Assembly (NCBI GenBank): GCA_946482375.1
Contig: CAMLRH010000138.1
Coordinates: 1 to 6,982 of the forward strand
Reading direction: 5' to 3'
Source of the DNA: an uncultured Caulobacteraceae bacterium
GTDB lineage: Bacteria; Pseudomonadota; Alphaproteobacteria; Caulobacterales; Caulobacteraceae
DNA length: 6,982 bases
A model generated the notes under the pieces. The model saw only the letters and a program-made list of their open reading frames with translations. It ran no database searches and was not told the DNA's origin. This document shows, one piece after another, positions 1 to 6,448 of this stretch. Every line of letters begins with the position of its first letter. The stretch's first letter is position 1. The translations under genes and the position numbers were made by a program.

Positions 1-159
1 GAGGAAGACCTCCTGCACGAGGTCGTCAGCCTCGGCGGGATCGGCGCGGCGCTGGAAGTAGCGGCGCAGGCCAGGCCCGTACTGCGCCATCCACGCGCGG
101 AACTCCGCCTCCGACGGAGGCGGCCCCTCAACCCTGGACGGTTCCGAAGGCGAAGCCAT
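1..159 (-). CDS. ECF RNA polymerase sigma factor (FecI-like), N-terminal fragment cut by window edge
   Basis: Reading leftward from an ATG at 159-157 gives 53 open codons to the window edge. After a Pro/Ser/Glu-rich lead of about 18 residues, the translation includes FRAWMAQYGPGLRRYF (residues 20-35) and then ADPAEADDLVQEVFL (39-53). This matches the start of sigma-70 region 2 of ECF factors: the aromatic/Arg helix followed by the acidic DDLVQEVFL core-binding helix. Such proteins direct RNA polymerase to a small regulon, and the FecI-like ones are usually paired with a FecR anti-sigma gene, which would lie beyond the left edge. An in-frame ATG at 210-208 would add 17 residues. Neither start has a well-spaced Shine-Dalgarno sequence, so the start is uncertain. 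Region 4 is not in the window, so subfamily assignment is inference. The gene follows the terminator of the receptor gene and is probably a separate transcription unit. Confidence 0.82.
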   Translation of the reverse strand, partial: MASPSEPSRVEGPPPSEAEFRAWMAQYGPGLRRYFQRRADPAEADDLVQEVFL

Positions 160-263
160 CGAGTAGGTAAGACCTTCACGCGCGAAAGCCGCCGGACGCG
201 GCTCTCCCATGACCTTAGAGGGCCTGCGGGCGATGATACCCCAGATCGGCGGCGGAAGTTTTT
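160..263 (-). promoter_or_regulatory. Upstream region of the left-edge sigma gene (putative promoter)
   Basis: This short gap lies between the receptor terminator and the left-edge sigma gene. Any promoter for that sigma gene should be here, because the terminator at 264-299 ends the preceding transcript. On the minus strand a TATCAT hexamer (238-233) resembles a -10 box, but there is no convincing -35 at normal spacing. The part from 210 down is open in the sigma frame and may be coding if the upstream ATG is used. No other gene or repeat is visible here. Confidence 0.25.
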
Positions 264-299
264 TGCAAAGAAAGAGGCGGCGGTTGGCGCCGCCGCCTC
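264..299 (-). terminator. Rho-independent terminator of the receptor operon
   Basis: A perfect 10-bp GC-rich stem (GAGGCGGCGG at 274-283 with CCGCCGCCTC at 290-299) encloses a 6-nt loop (284-289). Read on the minus strand, the stem is followed by a T-rich run (TTTCTTTG, 273-266). It starts 37 bp past the receptor stop codon. There is no T tract on the plus side, so it acts for minus-strand transcription. Its stem is identical to that of the terminator at 6345-6380. Confidence 0.85.
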
Positions 300-307
300 A
301 GTTGGGT

Positions 308-369
308 TTCCGGTTCAGAGGGGACCGAAGCCGGAGCTAGCCGCCGAAGCCGACGGAGAGCTTGAAGTA
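308..369. repeat. 62-bp perfect direct repeat, copy 1 (3' end of receptor fusion gene)
   Basis: This 62-bp stretch is identical, in the same orientation, to 6387-6448. It covers the last 10 sense codons plus the stop codon of the fusion gene (337-369) and 29 bp downstream. Similarity continues on both sides with scattered mismatches: into the terminator (with a 2-bp indel) and into the coding region up to about 390. The offset between copies is 6079 bp. Confidence 0.95.
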
Positions 370-3300
370 GGGACCGTCGACGGTGCGGTCGCCAGACGAG
401 GCTGCGGCCTGCCCCACGTCGAGCACATCGAAATACCGTTCCCAGCGGTAGCCGGCGCCGACCTTCAGACGGTCGACGTTGTAAGACAGGCCCAGGCTGA
501 ACGCCGCCGTGGGGGTGGTGACGGATTCCGAGCGGCTGGCGTTGACCTCGGTCGTCGGCCCTTCGTCATCCGGCGGGGTCCAGCTGTAGCTCGGGTATAC
601 GACGACGAAGAGACCATCCTCGGCCATGTTCTGCTCATAGAAGCCGTAGTTGCCCGAGCCGGCGATGGTGGTCTTCTGCTTTCCGAACAGCACCCCGCCC
701 GAGACCGACCAGTCGAGATCGACATGGCCCGCGTCGGGGTCGCCGAAGAGCGCCTTCGAGGCATCCCATGAAACCACCGGGCCGACGCCGTTGAACTCAC
801 GGTCGGCGGCCTGCAGCGAGCGGTAGCGGGTGTGGGTGACGTCAAAGCCCGGAATATAGAAGCCGTCGGGGAAGACCCAGTCGGGAATGCCGTCGGTCTT
901 CATTCGCGTCCGCGACTCGAACTGTGCATAGCGCAAGCCGGCCGACAGGGTCGAGGCGCTGAGGCCGCCCAGGCCGAACTCCCGGCCCACCATGAAGTCG
1001 ACGAGGGTGTGCTCCTCACGCTTCGTGACTTCGGCGTCGGAGAAGTTGATGCGGCTTTGGTAGTAGAAGGATGGCGCATCCGGGCTGCAGAAGCCGGCGT
1101 AATCGCCGCCGAAGACGCAGGCCTCGTCGGTGTTGTGCTCGTTGCGCAGGTGCGTCAGGCCGCTGTTGGCCCTGCCGTAGCGAAGCGCGGCCGAGACGAT
1201 CCACGTGTCGGAGGGCCGCCAGCTCAGCTTGACCTCGCGCCCGTCTCCCCAGTCGAAGTCGTCGTCCTGAGCGGCCGCGAAGTTGTTGATCTCCGGCCCG
1301 AAAGCGTCGGTGAAACTGGGTTGCAGTGCGTGACTTGGGGCGTCCTGGCGCAGGATCTGGCCGCCGAGTTCGAGGGTGAAGGGATAAGGGCCTTCATGCC
1401 GTTCGCCGAAGGAACCTAGCGACATGCCGGTGAAGTTCTTGGTGACCCGCATGCCGTAGAGACGCGGCTCGGTCAGGAAGATGTTGGTCGTCAGGCCGGT
1501 GTCGTCGGAGTTGAGGAAGGCCCCGGTGATGGCCGTCTCATCGGTGACGTTCTTGATGTAGGCCATGACGTTCCAGCCGGCCTCTTCATTGGTGAAGATC
1601 GCGGCCAGGTTCATCGTGAAGTATTCGTCGAGCCGGTCGAACTCGTGGTCGTTGAAGACCCGCCACCACGACTCCGACTGCCAGTGCAGGTCGGTGTGCA
1701 GCGTCGCCAGCCAATCGTTCGGCAGCGGGATGGTGTAGTCGGCGGTGATCGTCGCCGTCAGGTCCGGCGCGTTGGGCAGTTCATTGCCGCCCAGCGGCTT
1801 GTCGATCCCCTCACCGTGATTGGGGGCGGTCGCCGGGTTGAAGCCGCGATAGGGCTGATCGACCGAGAAGCCCTGGTTGGTGATGAAGGTGTTGGGGTTG
1901 TACGGCTGCTCGGTAACCGGATCGAGACCGAACTGATAGGCGATCTCGCAGCCGCCGGGGCCGCCGCCGCCGATATTGCCGACCTTGTAGACCCCACCGG
2001 CCCGCGCGAACATTTCGGCGGGCAGGATGCAACTCGACGCGAAGGTCGGGAACGGCCGCAGGATGGTCCAGTTGGGATCGCCGGCGGTGCGGTCCATGAG
2101 GTCGACCGCCTTTTCGCCGTCGGCGATGCGGGTCTTCTCATAGCCGACCTTGACGCCCAGCTTGAAGTTGTCGGCGGGCCGCCAGTCGCCTTCCAGCTCG
2201 AGACCCCAGACGGTGGCGTCGAAGTTGCGGTTGAAAGCCGAGCGGTCGACGATCTCCGAGATCTGATAGTCTTTGTAGTCGTAGTAGAAGGCGGCCAGGT
2301 TCAGGGTCACACGGCCATCGGCCAAGGTATTCTTGGATCCCAGCTCGAAGGCGTCCACGAATTCCGGCTGGAAAACTTTCGGCCGGGTGGCGGAATCCGA
2401 AATCTGCTGCTGAGCGGCGGTGATGTCCGCGTAGTAGACCCGCACAAACCCCGGCGGATTGGCGCCGCCGGCCTTGTATCCGTGAGCATACGACGCATAG
2501 AGCAGCGTCTCGTCGGTGAACCCCAGGTCCGGCTTCCAGTCGACCGCCACGCGGCCGGTGGGCTCGCGCCATTCCTGCTCGATCACTTCGGCGACCGGGT
2601 AGCCGTACGACTGCGTCGCCAGGATCCAGGTCGGAATCCGCGGTGCTTCCTTTTTGTCGACCGTCCAGCGCAGGCCCGCTGTGAATTTCAGATTTTCGGT
2701 GAGGTTATAGTAGGCCTCGCCGAAGACCGCGTATGAGATCAGCTTATATGGATTGTTACTCAGGAAGTAGTTGTGGCCCTGATCGTTCAGGCTGCCGATC
2801 GGGTTGGGGTCGATATAGGTGCAGCCCTGGACCGGATAGATGCCGTCTAGAGGCAGGTTGCCGTTCGGGTTTCCCGGCTGCAGGCCATACACGAGGCAGT
2901 GGGAGTTATCCGTCACGCCGCCGGTATAAGCCGGATAATCATTGAACACCGGTCCCAGCGCGGCGATCAGGCTGACCGAGTTCAGGAAGACATAGTATTT
3001 GTCGTAGCTGTCGGCGCGCAGCCAGTTGGCGCCCAGGCTGAAGTTGAACGGCCCTTCGAAATCCGAGGCCAGACGGAATTCCTGACTGAACTGGCGCGCC
3101 TCGGCCGTGGCGACGTCCACGGCGACGAGCCGGTCCGAACACCCGAGTTGCGGATCGCAGAAAATCCCGCCGTCCGGCCCCGGCAACAGGACACCCGGAC
3201 GATCGCCCGGCAGCGGCTGACGCCAGGCGCCGGGCGCGGTGTTGAAGCGGTTGAAGTCCTGCTTCGAGAACACCCAGTCGACGCTGTAGGCGGTTTCCGA

Positions 3301-4716
3301 CGACAGTGTCAGCGTGTCGGTGAGATCCACGCTGATCTGCAGCTCGCCCAGGTCCGTCCGCGCGCGGTATTCGGGATCGACGGCCGACTCGATCACCCGC
3401 CAATCCGGCGTCTGGACCCGGCTGACGTAGGGGTCGTCCAACTGCGTCGGAAGACCGATGGCCGACAGCGAGGTGTAGTAGGCGATCATCGACCCGTTCG
3501 GGGTCTGGAACGAGTCCGGCGAGTAAAGGGACTCCCGTTCGCACCCCTGGCTCAGCTGGCCCTGGACGCCGGAACGCTGGCCGTCGTTGCCCTGATTGAC
3601 CCAGAGCGTGCCGTGCTCGACGGGGATGCCGCCGACATTGGTGAGCTCGTGCTTTTTGCAGAGCTGCTTGCCCGAGCGCAGGCGGTCGTCGTCCTCCTCG
3701 AAGTGTTCCCAGATCAGGTTCACGTCGATGGCGTCAGTGGGCGCAAAGCGCAGCGACAGGCGGGTCGACCAAAGGTCGCGGCCGTCGATCGGGTTGCCCG
3801 TCAGTTCGTTGGTCGCGTAGCCGTCACGCTTGGTCCAAGCGCCGGCCAGTCGCACGGCGACCTTGTCCTCGACCAGCGGAATGTTGACCATTCCCTCCAG
3901 GCGGGTGGAGTTGAAGTTCGAGATGTCGCCCGACAGCTTGGCCTCGGCGGTAAACTTTGGCTTCTGGCTGATGATGTTGACGACGCCCGCCGTGGCGTTA
4001 CGGCCGTAGAGCGTGCCCTGAGGTCCACGCAGCACCTCGACCCGCTGCAGATCGTAGAATTCCTGCTCGAAGAAGCGGTTACGGATGAAGGGGGTGTTGT
4101 TGAACGCCACTGCAACCGCCGGGTCGGTCGTCGCGGAAATGGCCTGGGTGCCAATGCCGCGCAGCTGCACCGAGTACGAACTGAAGTTCGTCTTCGTGAA
4201 GGTCATGTTGGGGACCTGAGTAATCAGGTCCGGACCGCCGGCGATCTGTTGTCGGGTGAGGTCTTCCTGGGTGAACGCCGAAATCGCGATCGGCACGTCT
4301 TGGATGTCTTCTTCCCGCTTCTGCGCCGTGACGATCAGCGCCTCGACGGTCCCGGAGTCAGCGCCGTCCCCCGCGGCGCTTCCGGACTGGGGGTCGGTAA
4401 GGGTCACCGTCGTCCCGTCGTTGGCGGCGACCACCAGGCCGGTGGCCCGCAGCAGGGTGTCGAGCGCCTCGTCGGCGGTCATGTCGCCGCGTACGGCCGG
4501 GGCGTTCTTGCCCTCGACGGCGTCGTAGGGGAACAGCACCCGCAGGCCTGACTGGCGCGAAAAATCGTTGAGCGCCGAGCCCGCGTCCTGGGCGGCGATG
4601 TCGAAGCTGATCGGCCGTTCCTGGGCCATGGCCGCCGTGGCCAAGAGGGTCGCCGCCGCGCCGCCCAGCAGCGCCGCCTTCAACCCGCCTCGCGCAATCC
4701 GCCTGTCGCGATACAT
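337..4716 (-). CDS. STN-containing TonB-dependent receptor fused to a C-terminal second outer-membrane beta-barrel
   Basis: This is a 1459-residue outer-membrane receptor, probably the ligand sensor and importer of the FecI/FecR pair encoded upstream. Visible parts in order: signal peptide with an Arg-rich start and AMA|QE cleavage after residue 31; STN domain (about 35-107), the periplasmic domain that contacts FecR; TonB-box-like EALIVT (125-130); plug (about 135-255) with LRGPQGTLYGRNATAG at 229-244; and a 22-strand-type barrel ending in RLYGMRVTKNF at 1095, a normal terminal beta-signal. Most such receptors stop there. This one continues for 364 residues with alternating amphipathic strands (for example LSAGLRYAQF, GAGYRWERYFDVLD, DGPYFKLSVGFGG) resembling Lpg1974/Legionella OMP barrels, with no second signal peptide. 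Cysteines come as close pairs: 353/392, 520/526, 607/632, 896/923, 1200/1210. The ATG has a purine-rich GGGGGG site (4728-4723) six bases upstream. Substrate is unknown. The receptor call is near certain; the identity of the C-terminal module is inferred from pattern and from the paralogue at the right edge. Confidence 0.95.
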   Translation of the reverse strand: MYRDRRIARGGLKAALLGGAAATLLATAAMAQERPISFDIAAQDAGSALNDFSRQSGLRVLFPYDAVEGKNAPAVRGDMTADEALDTLLRATGLVVAANDGTTVTLTDPQSGSAAGDGADSGTVEALIVTAQKREEDIQDVPIAISAFTQEDLTRQQIAGGPDLITQVPNMTFTKTNFSSYSVQLRGIGTQAISATTDPAVAVAFNNTPFIRNRFFEQEFYDLQRVEVLRGPQGTLYGRNATAGVVNIISQKPKFTAEAKLSGDISNFNSTRLEGMVNIPLVEDKVAVRLAGAWTKRDGYATNELTGNPIDGRDLWSTRLSLRFAPTDAIDVNLIWEHFEEDDDRLRSGKQLCKKHELTNVGGIPVEHGTLWVNQGNDGQRSGVQGQLSQGCERESLYSPDSFQTPNGSMIAYYTSLSAIGLPTQLDDPYVSRVQTPDWRVIESAVDPEYRARTDLGELQISVDLTDTLTLSSETAYSVDWVFSKQDFNRFNTAPGAWRQPLPGDRPGVLLPGPDGGIFCDPQLGCSDRLVAVDVATAEARQFSQEFRLASDFEGPFNFSLGANWLRADSYDKYYVFLNSVSLIAALGPVFNDYPAYTGGVTDNSHCLVYGLQPGNPNGNLPLDGIYPVQGCTYIDPNPIGSLNDQGHNYFLSNNPYKLISYAVFGEAYYNLTENLKFTAGLRWTVDKKEAPRIPTWILATQSYGYPVAEVIEQEWREPTGRVAVDWKPDLGFTDETLLYASYAHGYKAGGANPPGFVRVYYADITAAQQQISDSATRPKVFQPEFVDAFELGSKNTLADGRVTLNLAAFYYDYKDYQISEIVDRSAFNRNFDATVWGLELEGDWRPADNFKLGVKVGYEKTRIADGEKAVDLMDRTAGDPNWTILRPFPTFASSCILPAEMFARAGGVYKVGNIGGGGPGGCEIAYQFGLDPVTEQPYNPNTFITNQGFSVDQPYRGFNPATAPNHGEGIDKPLGGNELPNAPDLTATITADYTIPLPNDWLATLHTDLHWQSESWWRVFNDHEFDRLDEYFTMNLAAIFTNEEAGWNVMAYIKNVTDETAITGAFLNSDDTGLTTNIFLTEPRLYGMRVTKNFTGMSLGSFGERHEGPYPFTLELGGQILRQDAPSHALQPSFTDAFGPEINNFAAAQDDDFDWGDGREVKLSWRPSDTWIVSAALRYGRANSGLTHLRNEHNTDEACVFGGDYAGFCSPDAPSFYYQSRINFSDAEVTKREEHTLVDFMVGREFGLGGLSASTLSAGLRYAQFESRTRMKTDGIPDWVFPDGFYIPGFDVTHTRYRSLQAADREFNGVGPVVSWDASKALFGDPDAGHVDLDWSVSGGVLFGKQKTTIAGSGNYGFYEQNMAEDGLFVVVYPSYSWTPPDDEGPTTEVNASRSESVTTPTAAFSLGLSYNVDRLKVGAGYRWERYFDVLDVGQAAASSGDRTVDGPYFKLSVGFGG

Positions 4717-4810
4717 CCTGTTCCCCCCGTTTTCCTGTCTGGAAGCTCTTGGCCCCTGCAGCAGGAAACGAACGGGTGCGGCGCGACCTCCATACGGTCG
4801 CGTGAAAATC
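4717..4810 (-). promoter_or_regulatory. Receptor gene leader: putative sigma-dependent promoter region with dyads
   Basis: This 94-nt gap separates the fecR-like stop from the receptor ATG. It is the likely site of a promoter read by the cognate ECF sigma factor, by analogy with fecA-type genes, though I could not identify -35/-10 boxes with confidence. It holds three inverted repeats: CGCGACC/GGTCGCG (4782-4788 with 4796-4802, 7-nt loop), CCTGC-A-GCAGG (4755-4765), and TTTCCTG/CAGGAAA (4731-4737 with 4762-4768). The last one ends just before the GGGGGG ribosome-binding site at 4723-4728, so it could form a leader hairpin. None is followed by a T tract, so no terminator is called. Confidence 0.4.
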
Positions 4811-5740
4811 CTACGACGCGTGGACGAGGTAGGTCACGTCGCCCTCGCCGGGCACCACGCGCACCGGGAAACCGGCCTCGAGCGCGGCCAGGAAACGGTC
4901 GACCTCCTGAGCGCCGAACCGGCCGCCGACCCGGATCGAGGCGATGCGAGGGTCGGCGACGACGAGGCGGCGGTCGTTGTAGCGGTTGAACTCGGCGGCG
5001 GCCTGTTCGAGCGTGTCGCCCTCGAATTCCACCACCCCGTCGCGCCACAGCAACCGGCGGCGCAGCACTTCGGGGTCGAGGTTCAGTTCCGCAACCGCGC
5101 CCGTGGCGATGACCGCGCCCCGGCCCTGACTGACCTGACGCGGCGCGGCGGCGGTGCGCTCGTCCACCGCGACCACGCCCTCGGTGACCGTCAGTTCGAC
5201 CACCTTGTCGCGCATGCGGATGTTGAAGGCGGTGCCCACCGCGCGGACCTGCGCCTCGCCGGCCTTCACGACGAACGGGCGCGACGGGTCCTTGGCGACC
5301 TCGAACAGCGCCTCGCCCCGGGTCAGCACGATGTCGCGGCGGGTGTCGGAGTAGGCGACGGCGATGCGGCTGTCGGTGTTCAGCTCCACCCGGCTGCCGT
5401 CGGGCAGGCTGACGGTGCGCCGCTCGCCCCGCGCGGTCATTTCCACCTGCTTGCGGGTCAGCGCCCAGCCGCCGACGGCGCCCACGCCGAGCACGCCGAC
5501 CGCAAGGCTGGCGGCCATGCGCCGGGTGATCCCGAACGCCGGCTGCGGCGCCTCGGCGATCTGCGGCAGCGCCTTCAGCCGCTCGGCGCGCTCCCAGGCG
5601 GCCTCGACGCGGGCGAAGGCGGCGGCGTGCGCGGGGCTCTCGTCCAGCCAGGCATCGACCTCGGCCGGATCGGCGGCGCCCGACTGCGCGCGGGCGAACA
5701 GCGCGGCGGCTGCTTCCATCATCGCTTCGTCCTGCGCCAT
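4811..5740 (-). CDS. FecR-like transmembrane anti-sigma regulator
   Basis: This 309-residue inner-membrane protein should bind and control the ECF sigma factor encoded just upstream and receive the signal from the receptor's STN domain. Three parts are visible. The N-terminal cytoplasmic DUF4880-type segment (about 10-52) contains DPAEVDAWLDESPAHAAAF and AAWERAERL. A single hydrophobic membrane segment follows at about 75-94. The periplasmic FecR domain (about 103-195) carries the hallmark runs LPDGSRVELNTDSRIAV, RGEALFEVAKDPSRPFVV and VRAVGTAFNIR. The C-terminal segment (about 220-306, with LEQAAAEFNRYNDRRLVV) is STN-like and could pair with the receptor. Length is typical for the family. 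The ATG lies inside the sigma gene (22-nt overlap) and is preceded by GGACGAGGG, which suggests translational coupling. Whether it acts as an anti-sigma factor, a pro-sigma activator or both cannot be read from the sequence. Confidence 0.93.
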   Translation of the reverse strand: MAQDEAMMEAAAALFARAQSGAADPAEVDAWLDESPAHAAAFARVEAAWERAERLKALPQIAEAPQPAFGITRRMAASLAVGVLGVGAVGGWALTRKQVEMTARGERRTVSLPDGSRVELNTDSRIAVAYSDTRRDIVLTRGEALFEVAKDPSRPFVVKAGEAQVRAVGTAFNIRMRDKVVELTVTEGVVAVDERTAAAPRQVSQGRGAVIATGAVAELNLDPEVLRRRLLWRDGVVEFEGDTLEQAAAEFNRYNDRRLVVADPRIASIRVGGRFGAQEVDRFLAALEAGFPVRVVPGEGDVTYLVHAS

Positions 5741-6282
5741 CGACCCTCGTCCGCGCCGGGGCGGCGAACCGGCTCGGCGGCGCCGAGCGCGCGCGTCACC
5801 GCCACCATGGCCTTGGCCAAGTGCTTCTCTACAGTGGAAACGGACAGGCGCAGCTCCGCCGCTATCTCCCGCGGCGACAAATCCTGCACGCGGCGCATCA
5901 GGAACACGCGGCGGGGCTGCGGCGGCAGGGCGTCCAGCACCGCCTGCAACCGGCGCAGCTCGTCGCGGGCGGCGACGGCCGCCTCCGGACCCGGCTGGCC
6001 GTCGTCGAGGTGCAATGCCTCGAGGTCGGCCATGAAGTCGATGGAGACGATGGCGTGGCGGCGCGCCGCGTCGACCAGCAGGTTCCGCGCGATCTGGAAC
6101 ACCAGCGCCCGGCCCTGGTCCATCCGCCGCCAGTTCTCGCTGGAATAGGCGCGGGTCAGCACCTCGCTGACCACATCCTCGACATCGGGGATGCGCAGCG
6201 ACAGCAGGCGTCGGCGCAGCGCCGCTTCATGCGGCAGGATCTGCGCCTTGAACCAGGCCATCTTTTCCGCGCGTTCGTTCAA
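5719..6282 (-). CDS. ECF RNA polymerase sigma factor, FecI-like
   Basis: This 187-residue sigma factor probably switches on the receptor gene downstream once FecR relays a signal. Region 2 spans about residues 12-78, with LRIPDVEDVVSEVLTRAY (29-46, core binding) and ALVFQIARNLLVDAARR (59-75, the -10 recognition part). Region 4 spans about 105-165, with LDALPPQPRRVFLMRRVQ (116-133) and a helix-turn-helix in LSPREIAAELRLSVSTVEKH (135-154), a signature typical of FecI-type factors. The start is taken as TTG at 6282-6280: an in-frame TAG lies four codons upstream, and AGGGG (6293-6289) sits six bases before it. The first ATG (6261-6259) would lose only seven residues and has a weaker site. The C-terminal tail is Arg-rich and its last codons overlap fecR. 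This factor is clearly diverged from the one at the left edge. Confidence 0.94.
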   Translation of the reverse strand: MNERAEKMAWFKAQILPHEAALRRRLLSLRIPDVEDVVSEVLTRAYSSENWRRMDQGRALVFQIARNLLVDAARRHAIVSIDFMADLEALHLDDGQPGPEAAVAARDELRRLQAVLDALPPQPRRVFLMRRVQDLSPREIAAELRLSVSTVEKHLAKAMVAVTRALGAAEPVRRPGADEGRWRRTKR

Positions 6283-6342
6283 CGCCGGCCCCTATACGTG
6301 CGTATACGCGCAAGCGTCCGCCCCGCCGGTCGGGGGTGTCAA
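6283..6342 (-). promoter_or_regulatory. Sigma-operon leader with TATACG/CGTATA dyad and possible -35 box
   Basis: This is the sequence between the upstream terminator and the sigma start. It contains an inverted repeat TATACG-TG-CGTATA (6293-6306) overlapping a perfect 10-bp palindrome GCGTATACGC (6300-6309). The TATACG half-sites at 6293 and 6303 are 10 bp apart, about one helical turn. On the minus strand a consensus-like TTGACA (6342-6337) is present, but no -10 box lies 16-18 bp after it; the TATACG and TATAGG hexamers are too far away. The dyad abuts the AGGGG ribosome-binding site (6289-6293), so it could be an operator or an RNA element. Function is inferred only from symmetry and position. 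Confidence 0.4.
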
Positions 6343-6344
6343 GT

Positions 6345-6380
6345 GAGGGAAAAAGAGGCGGCGGTGGGAGCCGCCGCCTC
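6345..6380 (-). terminator. Rho-independent terminator of the right-edge barrel gene
   Basis: A perfect 10-bp stem (GAGGCGGCGG at 6355-6364 with CCGCCGCCTC at 6371-6380) has a 6-nt loop (6365-6370). On the minus strand it is followed by a T-rich run starting CTTTTTCCC. It lies 35 bp past the stop codon at 6416. The stem is identical to that at 274-299 while the loop differs (TGGGAG against TTGGCG on the plus strand), which supports a functional RNA hairpin. It separates the right-edge gene from the sigma operon. Confidence 0.87.
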
Positions 6381-6386
6381 AGTCGA

Positions 6387-6448
6387 TTCCGGTTCAGAGG
6401 GGACCGAAGCCGGAGCTAGCCGCCGAAGCCGACGGAGAGCTTGAAGTA
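6387..6448. repeat. 62-bp perfect direct repeat, copy 2 (3' end of right-edge barrel gene)
   Basis: This stretch is identical to 308-369 and in the same orientation. It spans the last codons and stop of the right-edge gene (6416-6448) and 29 bp downstream. Together with copy 1 it brackets the whole sigma-fecR-receptor cassette. Confidence 0.95.

Noticed and set aside
1096..1600. Receptor and C-terminal barrel as two separate genes
   Set aside because: There is no stop codon, ribosome-binding site or signal peptide at the junction near 1432. The only nearby Met begins a sequence that cannot serve as an export signal.
1645..2736. Plus-strand open frame of 363 codons inside the receptor region
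   Set aside because: It is fully antisense to receptor barrel sequence, with no domain or convincing translation start.
2899..4551. Long plus-strand open frame (550 codons) opposite the receptor gene
   Set aside because: It is antisense to a gene with clear receptor domains. Its translation is Arg/Val/Gly-rich with no recognisable domain, as expected for the opposite strand of a high-GC gene.
4782..4802. Hairpin CGCGACC/GGTCGCG as a terminator after fecR
   Set aside because: No T-rich run follows on the minus strand; the sequence after the stem is GC-rich.
4568..6148. Plus-strand open frame of 526 codons opposite fecR and the sigma gene
   Set aside because: It lies opposite two well-supported genes and crosses their overlap and the intergenic gap. 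Composition is low-complexity Ala/Arg/Gly with no motif.
6314..6342. TTGACA at 6337-6342 as part of a complete housekeeping promoter
   Set aside because: At 17-bp spacing the -10 position reads GGACGC, and the TATA-like hexamers lie about 30 bp away, so only the -35-like box is noted.
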